From Prevotella sp. (GTDB taxonomy: Bacteria > Bacteroidota > Bacteroidia > Bacteroidales > Bacteroidaceae), in NCBI GenBank assembly GCA_024682415.1, contig JAIKZG010000025.1:17557-81556 (forward strand): a stretch of DNA of 64,000 bases. The letters run 5' to 3'. A program made the position numbers and the translations under genes. Below the pieces are notes generated by a model, which was given only the letters and a program-made list of their open reading frames with translations, made no database searches and was not told the origin of the DNA. Position 1 is the first letter of the stretch, and every line of letters starts with the position of its first letter. Below, in pieces: positions 8,365 through 17,274 of the stretch.

Positions 8365-9861
8365 CTATCTCAAATTTCCGAGAGCCTTTTCCATGCCCAC
8401 CTGAGCAAGTCGCAGCTCCACCTCGGCATCTATCTTCGCGCTGCGTGCCTGCTGCCATGCCGTCTGTGCCGCCATCACATCAGTAGTCTCCATCACTCCC
8501 TCACGGAAGCCGATATTTGCGCAGCGCAGATTTTCGTCGGCACTCGTCAGATTATCAGTTGCCATTTTAAGACGTTTCTTAGCCTCATTAAGTTTAAATC
8601 GGCATTGAGAAATCTGCAAGTTTATCTTCTCATTGGCGTCGCTGAGTTCCATCTCGCTTATGAGGGTAGCGTTTTTGCTTGCCCTTATCTTATACGAGCT
8701 TTCCATCCAGTTCCACACCGGCACATGCACAGTCAAACCCACATTCCACACGCCTCGGAAATGACGGTTGAAGCTGTCGAACACGTTAGGATTAGAAATG
8801 ATATATCCGCCTGTGAGCAACACATGGGGCAAGTATTCAGCTCTTATTATGTTGGTAGCCTGCTTGCTCAGGTCTACCACATTCTGAAGCATTCTTAGCT
8901 CCGGGCGGTTCACTCCAAAGGAGTCGCTTTCAGCAGTGCTGCCATACGAAGCGATACTTGCTGCTTGCTGCATATTCTCATCGGCAAGAGTAATCTCCCT
9001 GTCGAGAGGCATTCCGCATAGCTGGCAAAGGAGCATTTTGGCAAGCGAAAGACCGTCTTCCACCTGCGTGATTTTCATTTCAGCCTCGTTCACCTTCACG
9101 TCTACTTTCAGTCCGTCGGCTCTTGTTGCCACGCCCTCTTTTATCATCTTCTTCACATCGGAAGATAGCTTCTTCACCAAGTCGCGGTAGCTATGAGCGA
9201 GCTTCTGTTTCTGGCGAAGTGAAACCACAGTCCAATAAGTCTTGTCGATGTCGTAAAGAGTGTTCTGCTCCATGGCACGCTCGCTGTTGGCAGTCATCTG
9301 CTCATTGATGTCCGCCATCTTGTTCATAGCCACGATAGCGCCGCCCATAAATATTGGCTGACGTGCCACTACTGCGCCCGTCCAAATACTTTTAGTATCG
9401 GTTCTGAAAGCGTCTGCTATCTTCTGCCCAGCCTGATTGCCGGCAGCTCCGGCAGCGTTTCCCACATTACCAATCGCGCCCGAAAGCTGCTGCGCTATCT
9501 GCGGAGAAATCAAGCCTTGGCTCACCATGCCCGATATCACCTGCGACAAATTGCCCGTCACTCCGCTCACGGCATTAGCGCCGAGATTGGTCAAAGCGTC
9601 TTTCTGAGCGTTGGAAAGCAGAGAAATCTCCTCGCTGAAATACTGATAACCGCCCAAAGCGTCTACCTTGGGCAGATACTTTGTGCGGGCAGCCTTGCGC
9701 ACTTCGCGCGCCAGATTTCGTTTGAGCTTCGACACATTGAGCTGTTTGTTGTTTCTCAATGCCATTGCCCGACAGGAGTCGAGCGTAAGCTCATTGTCGG
9801 CTTGGGCGTTGGCGGTGAAAGCCAGCGCCGCAAGCAGTATTATCAAGTGTTTACTCTTCAT
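8365..9861 (-). CDS. TolC-family outer membrane efflux protein
   Basis: 498 residues. A signal peptide (MKSKHLIILLAALAFTANAQA) is followed by the repeated helical modules of outer membrane efflux proteins: LTLDSCRAMALRNNKQL near the N-terminus and a second module around residues 270-490 (RPELRMLQNVVDLSKQ, AEVELRLAQVGMEKAL). An Ala/Gly/Gln-rich insertion (about 85-150) is longer than in enterobacterial TolC. It would form the outer-membrane duct of the exporter encoded by this operon. It starts 3 bp after the coiled-coil gene. Confidence 0.93.
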   Translation of the reverse strand: MKSKHLIILLAALAFTANAQADNELTLDSCRAMALRNNKQLNVSKLKRNLAREVRKAARTKYLPKVDALGGYQYFSEEISLLSNAQKDALTNLGANAVSGVTGNLSQVISGMVSQGLISPQIAQQLSGAIGNVGNAAGAAGNQAGQKIADAFRTDTKSIWTGAVVARQPIFMGGAIVAMNKMADINEQMTANSERAMEQNTLYDIDKTYWTVVSLRQKQKLAHSYRDLVKKLSSDVKKMIKEGVATRADGLKVDVKVNEAEMKITQVEDGLSLAKMLLCQLCGMPLDREITLADENMQQAASIASYGSTAESDSFGVNRPELRMLQNVVDLSKQATNIIRAEYLPHVLLTGGYIISNPNVFDSFNRHFRGVWNVGLTVHVPVWNWMESSYKIRASKNATLISEMELSDANEKINLQISQCRFKLNEAKKRLKMATDNLTSADENLRCANIGFREGVMETTDVMAAQTAWQQARSAKIDAEVELRLAQVGMEKALGNLR

Positions 9862-9864
9862 TAT

Positions 9865-10737
9865 TTATTTAAAAGTAAAAGAACGCGAACCTATCATATT
9901 GCCATCGGCAAAAATGCTTACGTTGTAAGTGCCGTCCATAAGGGCTTGGTTCACTGTCCAATACATTGTAACAGGAGTTTCGTTTCCGCCATATTCCACC
10001 GACTTGTGCATTGTGCTCTGCAAAGTCTTGTTCTCATAGCTGAATGAGCCTGAGCCGCCAAGCAAGCTGCCAGATGGAGAAGTGATGCGCACATGCACAG
10101 ACTTCGTTCCGTTGCTTGCTGTAACATTTTTGGCAAGGTTGAAGTTGAGCTGGAATGTGGTACACTTATTGAGCTTCTTAGTCAGCTTTCCGTGCTTATT
10201 CTTTGGCACAAGCTGTATGCCGTTGGCGTCGAGCTGGGCAGCGATAGCCACTTTCTCAGAGAGCGAGGCTTTCTCTGTGTTAAGTCCTTCAATCTGGCGT
10301 GTAGCCTCGTCATACTGTCCACGAATGCGTGTATTCTCGGCAGTGAGATTCTTGTTCAGTCGGTTGAGTGAGTCGATTTCCATAACATAACTTCTCAACA
10401 CGGCTCTCACCGTTGCAAGTTCCTTTTTCAGTCGTGCTATCTCGCGAGCATCGCTGCTCTTTGTCTGGCGCAGTTCGGCGAGCAAACGTTCTGTCTTCTC
10501 CTGTTCCTGTGTGAGCTGTGCCACGATAGAGTCGTTGGTAATCTGAGTGCGCATTTCGCTGTATTGATTGGCAAACTGCTGATACTCGTTTTCCATTTCT
10601 TTCTTGTCCATCTCGGCAAGCTGCTGCATCTCGATGTTCTGCTTCTTCTGTGAAGAGAGGTTGATAGACAAATAAACGATTCCACCGATAAGCAGTAGGA
10701 TAGCAATTATTCCAGGGATTAAAATTTTCTTATTCAT
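9865..10737 (-). CDS. membrane-anchored coiled-coil protein, first gene of the export operon
   Basis: 290 residues. There is one N-terminal membrane helix (about 5-27), then a long coiled coil rich in Glu/Gln/Lys (about 30-180). A C-terminal beta-rich domain (about 195-290) contains VHVRITSPSGSLLGGSG and a final SRSFTFK strand. The topology suggests an inner-membrane anchor with a periplasmic rod and sandwich domain. It is translationally close (3 bp) to the TolC gene, so it may assist assembly or spacing of the exporter. No characterised family was recognised; similar proteins seem to be conserved hypotheticals in Bacteroidota. Confidence 0.75.
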   Translation of the reverse strand: MNKKILIPGIIAILLLIGGIVYLSINLSSQKKQNIEMQQLAEMDKKEMENEYQQFANQYSEMRTQITNDSIVAQLTQEQEKTERLLAELRQTKSSDAREIARLKKELATVRAVLRSYVMEIDSLNRLNKNLTAENTRIRGQYDEATRQIEGLNTEKASLSEKVAIAAQLDANGIQLVPKNKHGKLTKKLNKCTTFQLNFNLAKNVTASNGTKSVHVRITSPSGSLLGGSGSFSYENKTLQSTMHKSVEYGGNETPVTMYWTVNQALMDGTYNVSIFADGNMIGSRSFTFK

Positions 10738-10799
10738 ATTTTTATCAATGCTTTTTCTGTTTCTCTATATATACATATTTAAAATAATAGATGTCGCTG

Positions 10800-10829
10800 C
10801 AAAGGTATAAAAAAAATATTGCCTACAAA
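10800..10829 (-). promoter_or_regulatory. promoter of the export operon
   Basis: On the minus strand, TTTG (10829-10826) is followed after 18 nt by TACCTTTG (10807-10800). This is close to the Bacteroidota -33/-7 consensus and lies 63 bp before the coiled-coil gene. Confidence 0.6.
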
Positions 10830-11014
10830 ATACCACTATGGCGGCTATATGCGCAAAATAGGTAAAAGGGGGCTGAAACCGCGATTATTTGAACACAAAT
10901 TAAGTGTTTTCGTTCACAATTTTAGTCTTATTGCACATTATTAAGAAAATGTGTACCTTTTATCGATTTTTAACTATTTCAAAGAACAACGAAGCGAATT
11001 ATTAACTATATTTG

Positions 11015-11368
11015 TGATGAAACAAATAAGAAATAGGCTCAAAGGAGGGTCTGATAATAAACACATATACATATAGAGACTTAGTAAAAAGAAAAAGAGC
11101 AAAGGAACTCGAAGAGAGTTTTTTATGATATGTATTTATTGAAATTAACGAAACTACTCTTCACGGAGTCAGATGTATTTGATGAAACAATTAAGCTTCC
11201 TTCTTCAAATAGGGAGGTAAAAGCTGTTTTCAGGAAACAACTAGTATTGTGCTAAAGAGCACGGTGGGGCACGACTGAGAATGATATGAAAAAAACGAAA
11301 CTAAAACGCCGATTGCCCACAAAAGGAAATTAAGCTCCTCGTTGATTTATCAATAGAGGGGCTTTTTT
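11015..11368 (+). ncRNA. candidate unannotated plus-strand RNA of about 350 nt
   Basis: A TATATTTG -7 box at 11007-11014 (no good -33) is followed about 320 nt later by a strong intrinsic terminator whose T-run is on the plus strand. Both neighbouring genes run on the minus strand, so neither explains that terminator. Within the interval are a GTGCT-AAAG-AGCAC hairpin (about 11248-11261) and a GTGGG/CCCAC pairing near the 3' end. A 41-codon frame (11130-11255, beginning MYLLKLTKLL) is also present but lacks a clear ribosome site. It does not resemble tmRNA, RNase P RNA or SRP RNA. It could be a small regulatory RNA or a small-protein mRNA. Confidence 0.4.
11333..11368 (+). terminator. intrinsic terminator of the candidate RNA
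   Basis: GCTCCTC (11334-11340) pairs with GAGGGGC (11356-11362), with an inner TTGAT/ATCAA stem, followed by TTTTTT. The minus strand lacks a T-run, which fixes the direction. Confidence 0.8.
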
Positions 11369-11459
11369 CATTCGCACGCCCTCACACCATTTGTTTTTGC
11401 ATGCCCTTATTGCATTTTTTATTTTTGCATGCCCTTATTACAATTCTGCATATTTTCCA

Positions 11460-12437
11460 TTAGTTCCTAAAGAATCGGAAAAGCACATTGTTCACCCACG
11501 GCAGCGTAAATCTGAACCATCTGTATTTGCTCACAGGCTTTCCTCCAAACGAGAGGACAAAGTCGCGATAGGAATTGCTGAAAAATGGCAGTCCGCAGTC
11601 CAAAAATCTTATATGGGCGTAATTGTTGGCATAGGCATATTTTATGGCGTGCCACACCGTCACCGTGTCGGGATGAAGCATGTGGTAGCTCTTGCTCCTC
11701 GTTGCCATATACCACAGATAGGCGTTGCCCTCGGAATATACGCACACCGAGCCGCCTATAATCTTTCCTTTATATAATGTTACGAACACCTGTCCGCACT
11801 CGCTGTGGGCGATATTCTCAATCTGCTCCTTTGGCGGAATGAAACGCCTCATGCGGCTGTATCGCTGATGTCGCAAAATATTATAGAATGATTCTATCTC
11901 GCCGTCGCTCTTTGCCTCGCGCGTTATCACTCCGTGGTTGTAGGCACGCTCTATGTGGTGGCGCGCTTTGTCGAGCAGGCGTTCTTCTGGCGGAAGACTG
12001 TGGAGCGAATTGTGAATCTCAAGCCACGAGACGGGGAAGAAATCGTTTCTGCGGAAATGCTTATAGCCAAACATCTTTTCGCCCATGTCGCTGAACTCAA
12101 TATATAGGCACAATTTGCGCGAGAAATATGCCGTGAGCTTTCTGAGTATCACCCCAAACACCTCCTGACGGTTTACATCTTCGCGATATTCACCCTCGCC
12201 ATAGACTCTCACCTGAGTGAAGAAATAAGGCGGAATGAGCGAGCCGCGCCTACGCACCGTTGCCAGCACATGCCCCAACACATTGCCCTCCCCATCTTCT
12301 GCAATGAGCATATAAGGGCTGTGGCCCGAAGTGTTTTCCATTATGCGGAAAAGCTCAGGACTATGGAAAAAGTCGGTGCTGTGAAGCTCAGGCAGTTCGC
12401 AGGCTTTAGCTATAATTCTCACGTTGATGTCTTCCAT
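11460..12437 (-). CDS. FemAB/GNAT-fold acyltransferase-like protein
   Basis: 325 residues, soluble. It shows two GNAT-like halves: an N-terminal half with MLIAEDGEGNVLGHVLATV (strand-turn-strand) and a C-terminal half with VFVTLYKGKIIGGSVCVYSEGNAYLWYMATRS. This is the typical layout of the FemAB/Acetyltransf_6 group, which transfers aminoacyl or acyl groups to peptidoglycan precursors or other surface polymers. No substrate is indicated. It is a single gene flanked by non-coding DNA on both sides. Its promoter sits so close to the ATG that the message may be leaderless. Confidence 0.75.
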   Translation of the reverse strand: MEDINVRIIAKACELPELHSTDFFHSPELFRIMENTSGHSPYMLIAEDGEGNVLGHVLATVRRRGSLIPPYFFTQVRVYGEGEYREDVNRQEVFGVILRKLTAYFSRKLCLYIEFSDMGEKMFGYKHFRRNDFFPVSWLEIHNSLHSLPPEERLLDKARHHIERAYNHGVITREAKSDGEIESFYNILRHQRYSRMRRFIPPKEQIENIAHSECGQVFVTLYKGKIIGGSVCVYSEGNAYLWYMATRSKSYHMLHPDTVTVWHAIKYAYANNYAHIRFLDCGLPFFSNSYRDFVLSFGGKPVSKYRWFRFTLPWVNNVLFRFFRN

Positions 12438-12442
12438 GCAGG

Positions 12443-12472
12443 CAAATTTACATATTTATTTTATATTACCAA
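12443..12472 (-). promoter_or_regulatory. promoter of the FemAB-like gene
   Basis: On the minus strand, TTG (12472-12470), 19 nt, then TAAATTTG (12450-12443). The box ends only 5 nt before the ATG, so transcription should start at or next to the start codon. Confidence 0.55.
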
Positions 12473-12645
12473 TAAATTAGCGTAGGCAAATTGCTATTAT
12501 CGGCATCGATGGAGAGGATTGTTAATAATCACACGCTTTTTCCTTTATCCTAAAGGCACAAACGCCCACAGAATATTTGACGATACCCCCAAAAACGCCC
12601 AAAATCAGACACGAAGACCGACTACAGCCATAGAAATGGCTTCTT

Positions 12646-12812
12646 ATTAACATTCTGCCACGACTACGAACATAGTTTAACAATCTATTAACAATCCGCC
12701 ACGACTATAAACATAGTTTCACTTTCTATTAACAATCTGCTACAACTATAAACATAGTTTCACTTTCTTATTAACAATCTGCTACAACTATAAACATAGT
12801 TTCACCTCGTTG
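12646..12812. repeat. tandem repeat, four units of 41-42 bp
   Basis: Units begin with ATTAACA at 12646, 12687, 12728 and 12770. Each contains the dyad AACTATAAACATAGTT or a close variant (6-bp arms, 4-nt loop), then a TTTCACTTTCT-like tail. Similarity rises toward the right. Apart from this array I see nothing definable in the 685-bp gap 12438-13122, other than a TAAATTTG box near its right end. Confidence 0.85.
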
Positions 12813-13055
12813 TTAAAATTCCCTAATGAATACGCTTATAAAAATTGAATCCTGAGGCGAAGCTGCTCCAAAAAGATTCATCGCAGAGGAAAACATGAAA
12901 ATATCGGCAAACGAATGGTTCTTCACTTTTCGATATGTAATCTACAGTTTTTATCATGTTAATTGGTTGAGAAAGAATAATTATCAGCCCTCAACTTTGA
13001 AACATAGGAAAAAGAATTTGTAACATATCGAAAAATAAATGCCGACTTCGAATGA

Positions 13056-13063
13056 TAAATTTG
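13056..13063 (+). promoter_or_regulatory. possible -7 box for the glycan operon
   Basis: TAAATTTG matches TAnnTTTG and lies 60 bp before the chosen start at 13123. No -33 TTTG is correctly spaced. Its position argues against an earlier in-frame ATG at 13039. Confidence 0.35.
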
Positions 13064-13122
13064 CAGGCGAAATATCAAATATCAGAAAAATGTTATATCC
13101 GTTTAATAAAGGAATTTTCTTC

Positions 13123-13968
13123 ATGTTAAGAAAATGGTTAGTGGTTTTATTAGTTTTGTGTAGCACTGCTCATGCCGATGCCAAGATTAGAGTTTATCTT
13201 GGTATCGGACAGAGCAACATGGAAGGCGCAACTGGTCCCGAAGCTGTAGATAGCATCGGGATTAGTGATCGCCTGTGGCATATTCCTGCCTGCCAGTTTG
13301 ACGGCAAGGACAGAGTGCGCGGACAATTTCGCAAAGCTGTGCCACCACTCCACCACGGACTATGTCCGCTCGACTACTTCGGACGCGACATTGCCGAGGA
13401 ATTTCCTAACGACACCATAGTATTGATTAATGTGAGCGTTGGCGGAACTAAGATACAGCTTTTCGACAAAGACAGCTGCGATGCCTACGCGCATCTTGAA
13501 AGCCAGCCCGACTGGTTTAAAGGTTTCCTACGTGAATACGACTTTCAGCCTCGCGAGCGACTTCTTGAAGCAGCACGCTCAGCAATGAAGCAGGGCGGCG
13601 AGATATGCGGCATTCTGCTCCATCAAGGCGAGAGCAACACCGGCGACAAGCGTTGGCCAATGATGGTAAAGAAAGTGTATACCGACCTTTTGAAAGACTT
13701 GCGCCTGAAAGAAAAGAACGTACCTCTCATTGCCGGTGAAGTGGTGAGCGAGGAAGACGGCGGAGCATCTGGCGCTGGCATGAACCCAATTATAAGAACC
13801 TTGCCGGAAGTGATAAAAAACTGCGCAGTGGTAAGCTCTCTCGGACTGCCGGTCTACACGGGCGACCACATGAACGTACATTTCCAGCCTGTAGGTATGC
13901 GCACATTCGGAATGCGCTATGCAAAAGCCTACCTCGACCTTATTGCTAAAAACAAAAAAAATAAATAA
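13123..13968 (+). CDS. SGNH-type carbohydrate esterase (SASA/CE6-like)
   Basis: 281 residues from the ATG at 13123, which gives a clean signal peptide (MLRKWLVVLLVLCSTAHADA). Motifs of the SASA/CE6 group are clear: the nucleophile block GIGQSNMEG (Ser31), the HQGES block (167-171) and a C-terminal DHMNVHF block supplying Asp/His. Such enzymes remove acetyl groups from xylan or sialic acid. Next to three GH43 enzymes, acetylxylan esterase is the likelier role. It is the first gene of a six-gene operon, with the next gene 8 bp downstream. The exact substrate is inferred from context. Confidence 0.8.
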   Translation: MLRKWLVVLLVLCSTAHADAKIRVYLGIGQSNMEGATGPEAVDSIGISDRLWHIPACQFDGKDRVRGQFRKAVPPLHHGLCPLDYFGRDIAEEFPNDTIVLINVSVGGTKIQLFDKDSCDAYAHLESQPDWFKGFLREYDFQPRERLLEAARSAMKQGGEICGILLHQGESNTGDKRWPMMVKKVYTDLLKDLRLKEKNVPLIAGEVVSEEDGGASGAGMNPIIRTLPEVIKNCAVVSSLGLPVYTGDHMNVHFQPVGMRTFGMRYAKAYLDLIAKNKKNK

Positions 13969-13976
13969 TTATAGTG

Positions 13977-15653
13977 ATGAAAAAAATCTTTTCTCTGGCG
14001 ATGGCAGCCTTAGCTTCCACCACAATGATGGCTCAGACTGCCCGCTTTTCTTTTTTCGCTTACTCAGGAAATGATGAGCGATTCGCTAAACAAATTGATG
14101 CCGACAACCAATACCTAAACCCTATTCTCGCGGGATTTGCTCCCGACCCATCGTTTTGCAGAGCCGGCAACGATTATTATCTCGTAAATTCTTCTTTCAC
14201 ATTCTATCCGGGAGTGCCAATTTATAAGAGCAACGACTTGGTAAACTGGCGCTCGATAGGTCATGTGCTCAACAGAGAGAGCCAGCTTCCGCTGAGAGGT
14301 CAGAATGTGAGTGGCGGCATTTTTGCCCCTGCCATAAGCTACAACCCAAAGAACAAGACATTCTACATGATTACCACAAATGTGGGATGGGGCAATTTCT
14401 ATGTTAAGTCTAAAGATCCTGAAAAGGGATGGAGCGAGCCAATTCGCCTGCCTCATGTGGGCGGTATCGACCCTTCATTCTATTTTGATAAAGACGGGCG
14501 CGGCTACATCGTAAACAACGACGAGCCAATAGGCGGACACGACTATGAGGGACAGCGTTCTATCTTCCTCCACTATTTCGACGTTAAGGGCGACAGCACC
14601 GTAGGCAAGCAGATAGAGATTTTGCGCGGTGGCACTCATGTGCAGAAGCACCCTATATGGATTGAGGGTCCTCACATGTTCCGCGTGGGCAAATACTATT
14701 ACCTCATGTGCGCCGAAGGCGGCACTTGCGACTGGCACAGCGAAGTAATTCTCCGCGCCACAAAGCCGGAAGGCCCATGGGAAGAATGTCCTCACAACCC
14801 TATCCTCACTCAGCGCGATCTGCCAGGACGCAGCAGCGCTTCTTATCCTAAGGGACACCACGAAGCAGAAGTAGTTACAAGCGCCGGTCATGCCGACATA
14901 TTGCAGGCTAAAGACGGAAAATGGTGGGCAGTGTTCCTCGGCTGCCGTCCTTACGAGGGTGATATGTACAACACCGGTCGCGACACATATATGCTCCCTG
15001 TGACTTGGAAAGACGGTTGGCCTACAATCCTCGAAAAGGGCAAGGCTGTGCCTACTGTTGTAAACAAGGCTGGACTTTCAAAGAGCAAGTCTAAATACCT
15101 TACAGGCAACTTCTCTTACACAGATAAGTTTGAGAGTATTGACAACAGTCGCTGGATGTCGCTCCGCAATCCTGAGAACATAGAGATAAATACTGGCAAG
15201 GGCGGACTTTCAATCAAGGCTAAAGACGTGAGCATAACTGAGAAGAAGAACCCATCGGCACTTTTCGCGCGTCAGCAGCACGAGAACTTCACTGCCGAGA
15301 CTGAGGTGAACTTCGCTCCTCGCTCAGAAAAAGACCTCGCCGGATTTGTGCTTCTTCAGAAGGAAACCCACAACTTCGTATTCGGCAAGACTATGATCGA
15401 CGGCAAGACTGCCGTAACGCTCACTCGTCGTGAGGGCATGGGCACGATTATAGCAAGTGCTTTTGTTGATGCCGACAAGCCATTGAAGCTTAAAGTAGTG
15501 GGCAAAGGCAGATACTACGACTTCTACTATGCCGAGAACGGCAGTGAATACAAGCTCTTGGCAAAGGGAGTAGACGCAAGCAACCTCAGCACCCAGAAAT
15601 CAGGCGGATTTATCGGCGCGTGCATAGGTCTTTACGCAACTACCAAAAACTAA
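13977..15653 (+). CDS. GH43 beta-xylosidase/arabinofuranosidase with C-terminal beta-sandwich
   Basis: 558 residues from the ATG at 13977 (an in-frame GTG precedes it); signal peptide ends near MMAQ. The five-bladed propeller starts at LNPILAGFAPDPSF. Expected catalytic residues are the general base Asp57 (APDPS), the pKa-modulating Asp165 (GGIDPSF) and the general acid Glu230 (IEGPHM). Residues from about 370 onward form a concanavalin-like sandwich, as in two-domain GH43 xylosidases. It would release xylose or arabinose from short xylan-derived oligosaccharides, in the periplasm or at the surface. Subfamily assignment needs a profile search. Confidence 0.9.
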   Translation: MKKIFSLAMAALASTTMMAQTARFSFFAYSGNDERFAKQIDADNQYLNPILAGFAPDPSFCRAGNDYYLVNSSFTFYPGVPIYKSNDLVNWRSIGHVLNRESQLPLRGQNVSGGIFAPAISYNPKNKTFYMITTNVGWGNFYVKSKDPEKGWSEPIRLPHVGGIDPSFYFDKDGRGYIVNNDEPIGGHDYEGQRSIFLHYFDVKGDSTVGKQIEILRGGTHVQKHPIWIEGPHMFRVGKYYYLMCAEGGTCDWHSEVILRATKPEGPWEECPHNPILTQRDLPGRSSASYPKGHHEAEVVTSAGHADILQAKDGKWWAVFLGCRPYEGDMYNTGRDTYMLPVTWKDGWPTILEKGKAVPTVVNKAGLSKSKSKYLTGNFSYTDKFESIDNSRWMSLRNPENIEINTGKGGLSIKAKDVSITEKKNPSALFARQQHENFTAETEVNFAPRSEKDLAGFVLLQKETHNFVFGKTMIDGKTAVTLTRREGMGTIIASAFVDADKPLKLKVVGKGRYYDFYYAENGSEYKLLAKGVDASNLSTQKSGGFIGACIGLYATTKN

Positions 15654-15701
15654 GATTAGATATATAAAAATACGTACTACTGATTAATATGTGTGCTGTA
15701 T

Positions 15702-17258
15702 ATGAAAGCATTATTTTCCATAATCCTTTCATTGCTATTAAGTGGATTGGTGAAGGCTCAGACAACCTTCACTAATCCCGTGATAGACTCTGATTTCCCC
15801 GATGTAGACATCATCAGAGTAAACAATGACTACTACTTGCTTTCCACAACGATGTTTCATTTTCCCGGAGCGACAATTCTCCATTCCCACGACATGGTGA
15901 ACTGGGAATTTTATGCCGCTCCGCTAAAAAAGCTGTCAGATAAGGACAGCTACAATTTGCTCAACGGCAAGGACGAATACCACCACGGAATGTGGGCTTC
16001 GGGACTGAAATATCACGATGGAAAATTCTATCTTCTGCTCAATGCCCAAGGCTTCGGCTCGTTTATAATGACGGCTACCGATTTGCGCGGAGAGTGGACG
16101 ATGAAGAAGCTCGACCATACTTATTACGATTCTAATTTCCTTTTCGACAACGACGGACGCATCTACATCGTCTATGGCAACAGCCACATCAGCGTTGCCG
16201 AGGTGGACAAGGATTTCAACTACATTCGCTCTAAGGAGATTATCACCCGCCCTAACACAGGGCTTGAGGGCAACCATCTCTACCACATAGGCGACTACTA
16301 TTATGTGTATAGCACCTATGGCGGTTATCCTTCTGGTCAGGCAGCGTTCCGCTCTAAAGATCCATTCGGGCAGTATGAGGAGAAAATGCTGTTTGAAAAG
16401 CAGATAGGCGGAAAGATTAACACCGTGCATCAAGGCGCGCTCGTGCAGACACAGACTGGCGAATGGTGGAGCATGCTCTTTGAGGATGAGAATGCTTCGG
16501 GCAGAATGCCACATCTGCAACCTGTGACATGGCTCGACGGCTGGCCTATTTTGGGCAACAACGGTGTGCCTTGCATCACATATAAAGTGCCGAGCATAGG
16601 CTGCGCTCCATATCCTAAGCTTACAGGCGTTTCAGCTACCGAAGCTTCCGACGATTTCAATGGCGAAGCTCTTTCTCCACAATGGCAATGGAACCATCAG
16701 GAAGCAGCAGGCTCTTGGAGCTTGACTGAGCGCAAAGGCTGGCTCAGAATGCGCACCGTGGGCACGGCAAAGGTGATGAAGCAGGCTCGCGGAACTATCA
16801 CTGAGCGCATACCTGGATTCAGAAACAAGAAAGACAAATTCGCCACCGTAAAAATGGATGCCAGCAAGATGAAAGAGGGCGACATCGCGGGATTGTCTGT
16901 ATTCCAAGACCCTTACGCTTACGTAGGAGTGGAGAAGACTGGCAAAGGCTACAACATAGTATGGCGTGAAGACACAGTGCGCAACACTACAAGACTGCCT
17001 GAAAACAACATTACCAAAGTTGCGCTTAAAGGCAAGCCTTCGACAATATATCTTCGCACAAAGGTGAACTTCCCTAAAGACGAGGCAGAATATTTCTACA
17101 GCCTCGACGGAGAGAACTTCATGCCTATCGGCGGCAGACACAAGATGTCGTTCAACCTTTCTGTATTCGTAGGCGCGAGATACTATATATTCAATTTCGC
17201 TACAAAGCGCAAAGGCGGATATGTAGACGTAGACTACATACATTTCACTGAAAAATAA
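15702..17258 (+). CDS. GH43 glycoside hydrolase, second copy
   Basis: 518 residues from the ATG at 15702 (preferred over the GTG at 15693); signal peptide MKALFSIILSLLLSGLVKAQ. GH43 residues: base Asp34 in DSDFPDVD, modulator Asp143 in YYDSNFLFD, acid Glu189 in GLEGNHLY. The C-terminal part (about 310-518) is a beta-sandwich accessory domain. It is only distantly similar to its two GH43 neighbours, so the three are divergent family members rather than recent duplicates. Arabinofuranosidase or xylosidase activity is expected. It lies 48 bp after the preceding gene and 16 bp before the next. Confidence 0.9.
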   Translation: MKALFSIILSLLLSGLVKAQTTFTNPVIDSDFPDVDIIRVNNDYYLLSTTMFHFPGATILHSHDMVNWEFYAAPLKKLSDKDSYNLLNGKDEYHHGMWASGLKYHDGKFYLLLNAQGFGSFIMTATDLRGEWTMKKLDHTYYDSNFLFDNDGRIYIVYGNSHISVAEVDKDFNYIRSKEIITRPNTGLEGNHLYHIGDYYYVYSTYGGYPSGQAAFRSKDPFGQYEEKMLFEKQIGGKINTVHQGALVQTQTGEWWSMLFEDENASGRMPHLQPVTWLDGWPILGNNGVPCITYKVPSIGCAPYPKLTGVSATEASDDFNGEALSPQWQWNHQEAAGSWSLTERKGWLRMRTVGTAKVMKQARGTITERIPGFRNKKDKFATVKMDASKMKEGDIAGLSVFQDPYAYVGVEKTGKGYNIVWREDTVRNTTRLPENNITKVALKGKPSTIYLRTKVNFPKDEAEYFYSLDGENFMPIGGRHKMSFNLSVFVGARYYIFNFATKRKGGYVDVDYIHFTEK

Positions 17259-17274
17259 CAACTAAAACCTCATA

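Noticed and set aside
11015..11368. tmRNA or RNase P RNA
   Set aside because: No tRNA-like ends with CCA or tag peptide, and none of the conserved RNase P core motifs.
13039..13122. Longer N-terminus for the esterase from ATG 13039
   Set aside because: The extension would span the -7-like box and bury the signal peptide; ATG 13123 gives a normal signal sequence.
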